Source: ANME-2 cluster archaeon (GTDB lineage Archaea > Halobacteriota > Methanosarcinia > Methanosarcinales > Methanocomedenaceae). Taken from it: 8,090 nt of DNA. The notes under the pieces are model-generated. The model saw only the letters and a program-made list of their open reading frames with translations. It was not told the DNA's origin and searched no databases. A program made the position numbers and the translations under genes. Below, in pieces: positions 6,140 through 8,090 of this stretch (positions are counted from its first letter, which is position 1; each line of letters opens with the position of its first letter). The stretch spans positions 1-8,090 of the forward strand of contig JAKRWB010000645.1 in the NCBI GenBank assembly GCA_022353185.1. The letters are read 5' to 3'.

Positions 6140-7015
6140 TCACAGTTTATTTCCGATGCTCAATGCAATTTCCTGAACCAACTTTATGGAATACTGGTCA
6201 GTTTCGTCGGCTATGATAATTCCCTGATGAAGTGCGGCGTCTGTAAATGTCTGTTTGACGTCAGAACCCTGTTTAATAGATAGATCACAATAACGGGACA
6301 TCTTGATAACACCATCAGTGGACAATCCCTGCGGAAGGCTGCGGTCTTTTTTCCATGCTCCCCTGGTCTCCTCTGCAAATTCCAGTATCGCTTCCAGTAT
6401 CTCATCAGGGAGTAACGGAGTAATTTTCTTTATGACGTTCCTTTCTGTTGCACGACTGGCATATCCCACATAAATAGGCATGAAACGCCTCTTGAGGGCA
6501 GCACTGAGTTTGAATGTACCTTCATCCCCGAAATTTGCTGTTGTCAGGATGATCCATTTATTGGTCTTCTTCAGGACCGTTTCCTGGAATTCGAGAGGCA
6601 GGGAACCGGTTGAAAGCAACATGAACAGACCGGAATATGCTGAACTGGGTGCCCGGGTGAACTCATCTATCAGGAGATTGCGCCCGGACTTTAATGCCCT
6701 GGTCACAGCCCCTTCTTTGTAAGTGAATTTCTCAGCCAGGTCGGGATTTCCTGACATTGCCAGTGGATGGAATCCTCCAATCATGTGATATTCGGTCATT
6801 CCTTCAGATGCTTCGACCTTCAGGTAACTATCTTCCCCCCCTCCCATCATCGAAAGGATGTGTTCACCAATAGTGGTTTTACCATTGCCAGGAGGGCCGT
6901 AGAACATGATGGGATATCCCAGTTCAATATACCTGAGTGCTCTCAGGATGGATTCATCCTGTCCTTTGATTTGACAACTTTCAAGAATCCGCAGATAATC
7001 TTCTGTGGTTAACAT
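6140..7015 (-). CDS. MoxR-type AAA+ ATPase
   Basis: MoxR proteins are hexameric AAA+ ATPases of the helix-2-insert clade that act as chaperones for assembling complexes or inserting metal cofactors, usually with a VWA protein encoded next door. The 291 residues show Walker A GPPGNGKTT (40-48), the family's EASEGMTEYHMIGGF stretch (68-82), Walker B NLLIDEF (113-119), sensor 1 TTANF (158-162) and the arginine-finger region LKRRF (174-178). The lid domain runs from about 195 to 291. The usual sensor-2 arginine near G-L-S-T appears to be Asp234 (GLSTDGVIKMSR), which would soften nucleotide sensing; this assignment is by eye. At 291 residues it is slightly short for MoxR, with no extra domains. 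ATG at 7015 is supported by a strong AAGGAG 8 bases upstream. It is the middle gene of the membrane protein-ATPase-VWA cluster, with gaps of 46 and 6 bases. Confidence 0.9.
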   Translation of the reverse strand: MLTTEDYLRILESCQIKGQDESILRALRYIELGYPIMFYGPPGNGKTTIGEHILSMMGGGEDSYLKVEASEGMTEYHMIGGFHPLAMSGNPDLAEKFTYKEGAVTRALKSGRNLLIDEFTRAPSSAYSGLFMLLSTGSLPLEFQETVLKKTNKWIILTTANFGDEGTFKLSAALKRRFMPIYVGYASRATERNVIKKITPLLPDEILEAILEFAEETRGAWKKDRSLPQGLSTDGVIKMSRYCDLSIKQGSDVKQTFTDAALHQGIIIADETDQYSIKLVQEIALSIGNKL

Positions 7016-7023
7016 ATACCTAT

Positions 7024-7029
7024 CTCCTT
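7024..7029 (-). promoter_or_regulatory. Strong Shine-Dalgarno site of the MoxR gene
   Basis: On the minus strand this reads AAGGAG, 8 bases before the ATG at 7015. It is the best ribosome-binding site in the window and fixes the start. The 46-base gap upstream shows no convincing TATA box or T-run terminator, so the gene is probably read from the promoter of the preceding membrane protein gene. Confidence 0.65.
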
Positions 7030-7061
7030 ACAATGTGTGCACTTAAAACAGGGGATTTACT

Positions 7062-8090
7062 TCACTTAAAAGCAAATTCTGATTCCCGTTCAATCTGTTT
7101 TAATAGTTCACCCGCTTTTGCTTTAGAACCAATATCGTACTTGGAATTCAGGAAATCTACCTGTTCCCTGAGTGTGCCGATTTTCTGTGCGGCCATAATT
7201 CTGTTGATTTTACCTTTGCCGAACTCTTTTTTGAAGTCCTTCATTTCTTTGATTATGTCCTCGAATGGGTCATATTCTTTTTTTGCGGCCGGTTTATCTT
7301 CATTCTTCTTTTCTGTGATATAGACGAACGTGCCATCACGTGCAACTTCTCTTTTCACATTGAAGGCAAGGAGTGCAAATTCATAGACTGGGAATATACC
7401 CGTAATCAGGATGACGTTGGGTAATATAAAATAATACCCAGAAACGAGAGCGAATAATTTTAAGTCATTTCCATAATCCTCAAAGAATGTTGAAATAGAG
7501 AATGTTTCATAAGGGATACTACTGTCCATCAATACAAAACACGTTAGCAAACCAATAGTAATGTATATAAGTGCTATCGGGATTGAACTTTTCAACACTT
7601 TAAATAGGCGTTTTTCAACTGAAAATAATGAAGGGTTATTGATGATTGGGGTAAGTAAACGTACCCATAATGTTGGAATGAACGCCCAAAGTACAGCTAA
7701 AATTAAAAACTTATCTATATTTGAGCCAACAAATTTCATTCCCATAAGTGCAATTGGGAACATTATAGCTCCAATTCCCATTGAACCAAAGATGATGCCG
7801 TTCTTTCTGCCATCTACAAGGGCGACAAGGACAGTAATAGTGTTTGCAATGGCAAACAATGATACTGGTATAAAGTCAGAGGTAAACAACATGAAGAATT
7901 GATTTTTTTCAGAATCGAGCATAAGGTGTAAGTATGAACCTGTATAGGTCGCTCCTACTATCCAGAAAACAGTAAATCCGATGAGGAGATACATTACACT
8001 TTTTATCGTATTATCTTTTATGTGACGTACATTTGAAACCCCAAAAGCTGAGGTTATCAAAAGTGCTATAAAAACGATTGTTTTATACTT
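7062..8090 (-). CDS. Polytopic membrane protein with charged cytosolic tail (N-terminus off window edge)
   Basis: I do not recognise a named family. The frame stays open through base 8090, and the codons upstream of the TTG at 8060 still encode a hydrophobic helix start (KYKTIVFIALLITSAFGV), so the true start probably lies just outside the window. Numbering from that TTG, hydrophobic segments lie at about 20-38, 62-82, 88-110, 116-138, 158-178 and 201-232, making six or seven membrane helices with the N-terminal one. After residue 235 comes a hydrophilic tail of nearly 100 residues with Lys/Glu-rich, probably helical stretches (264-282 and 312-326). By the positive-inside rule the tail is likely cytosolic, where it could meet the ATPase. 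Parts of this gene (about 7400-8090) look more AT-rich than the rest of the window. It is first in the cluster with MoxR and VWA; the likely role is membrane anchor or client of that machine, which is inference. Confidence 0.75.
   Translation of the reverse strand, partial: KYKTIVFIALLITSAFGVSNVRHIKDNTIKSVMYLLIGFTVFWIVGATYTGSYLHLMLDSEKNQFFMLFTSDFIPVSLFAIANTITVLVALVDGRKNGIIFGSMGIGAIMFPIALMGMKFVGSNIDKFLILAVLWAFIPTLWVRLLTPIINNPSLFSVEKRLFKVLKSSIPIALIYITIGLLTCFVLMDSSIPYETFSISTFFEDYGNDLKLFALVSGYYFILPNVILITGIFPVYEFALLAFNVKREVARDGTFVYITEKKNEDKPAAKKEYDPFEDIIKEMKDFKKEFGKGKINRIMAAQKIGTLREQVDFLNSKYDIGSKAKAGELLKQIERESEFAFK

Noticed and set aside
5705..6283. Plus-strand open frames opposite the VWA and MoxR genes
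   Set aside because: They are shadows of strongly supported minus-strand genes with clear Walker and VWA motifs; their translations show no family signature.
8058..8060. TTG at 8060 as start of the membrane protein gene
   Set aside because: The frame remains open to the window edge, and the upstream codons form the front of a hydrophobic helix, so a start outside the window is more likely.
1..8090. tRNA, rRNA, CRISPR array, insertion sequence or attachment site
   Set aside because: No cloverleaf-like intergenic segment, short regular DNA repeats with spacers, transposase motif or flanking terminal repeats were seen; the gaps between genes are all under about 100 bases.

Overview
The window looks archaeal and probably comes from the Methanosarcinales or a related methanogen/ANME-type euryarchaeon. 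It carries an archaeal/eukaryotic Tsr3 rRNA-modifying enzyme, a KaiC/RecA-like ATPase of archaeal type, TATA-like boxes close upstream of start codons, and moderate G+C by eye. The order-level placement is an impression from protein character, not from any search. No rRNA, tRNA, CRISPR array or insertion sequence was found. Eight protein genes fill nearly all of the sequence, and no gene-free stretch exceeds about 100 bases.

Layout. On the + strand, 3-1538 is the C-terminal part of a long, highly charged coiled-coil protein whose beginning lies off the left edge. It shows a repeat of exactly 94 residues. Next on the + strand is tsr3 (1600-2118). Convergent to it, on the minus strand, is a small KaiC/RecA-like protein with a destroyed Walker A motif (2138-2902). 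Upstream of that, on the same strand, is a large membrane-embedded site-2-type metalloprotease with two PDZ domains (2975-4681). Divergent from the protease is cutA (4778-5107, +), with a short promoter region between them that holds a repeated 9-mer.

The right third (5153-8090) is one minus-strand cluster. In transcription order it runs: a polytopic membrane protein with a charged cytosolic tail (its start is off the right edge), a MoxR-type AAA+ ATPase, and a von Willebrand A (VWA) domain protein. Gaps are 46 and 6 bases, so it is very likely an operon. MoxR ATPases and VWA proteins are known partners in chaperone-like remodelling or metal-insertion machines. Here the VWA protein has an incomplete metal site, and the membrane protein could be the anchor or target. 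This cluster is the best candidate in the window for a little-described system.

The other genes are mostly housekeeping or single-function: rRNA modification, intramembrane proteolysis and CutA. The protease and the ATPase-like pseudoenzyme may be co-transcribed, but a TATA-like element between them allows separate expression.
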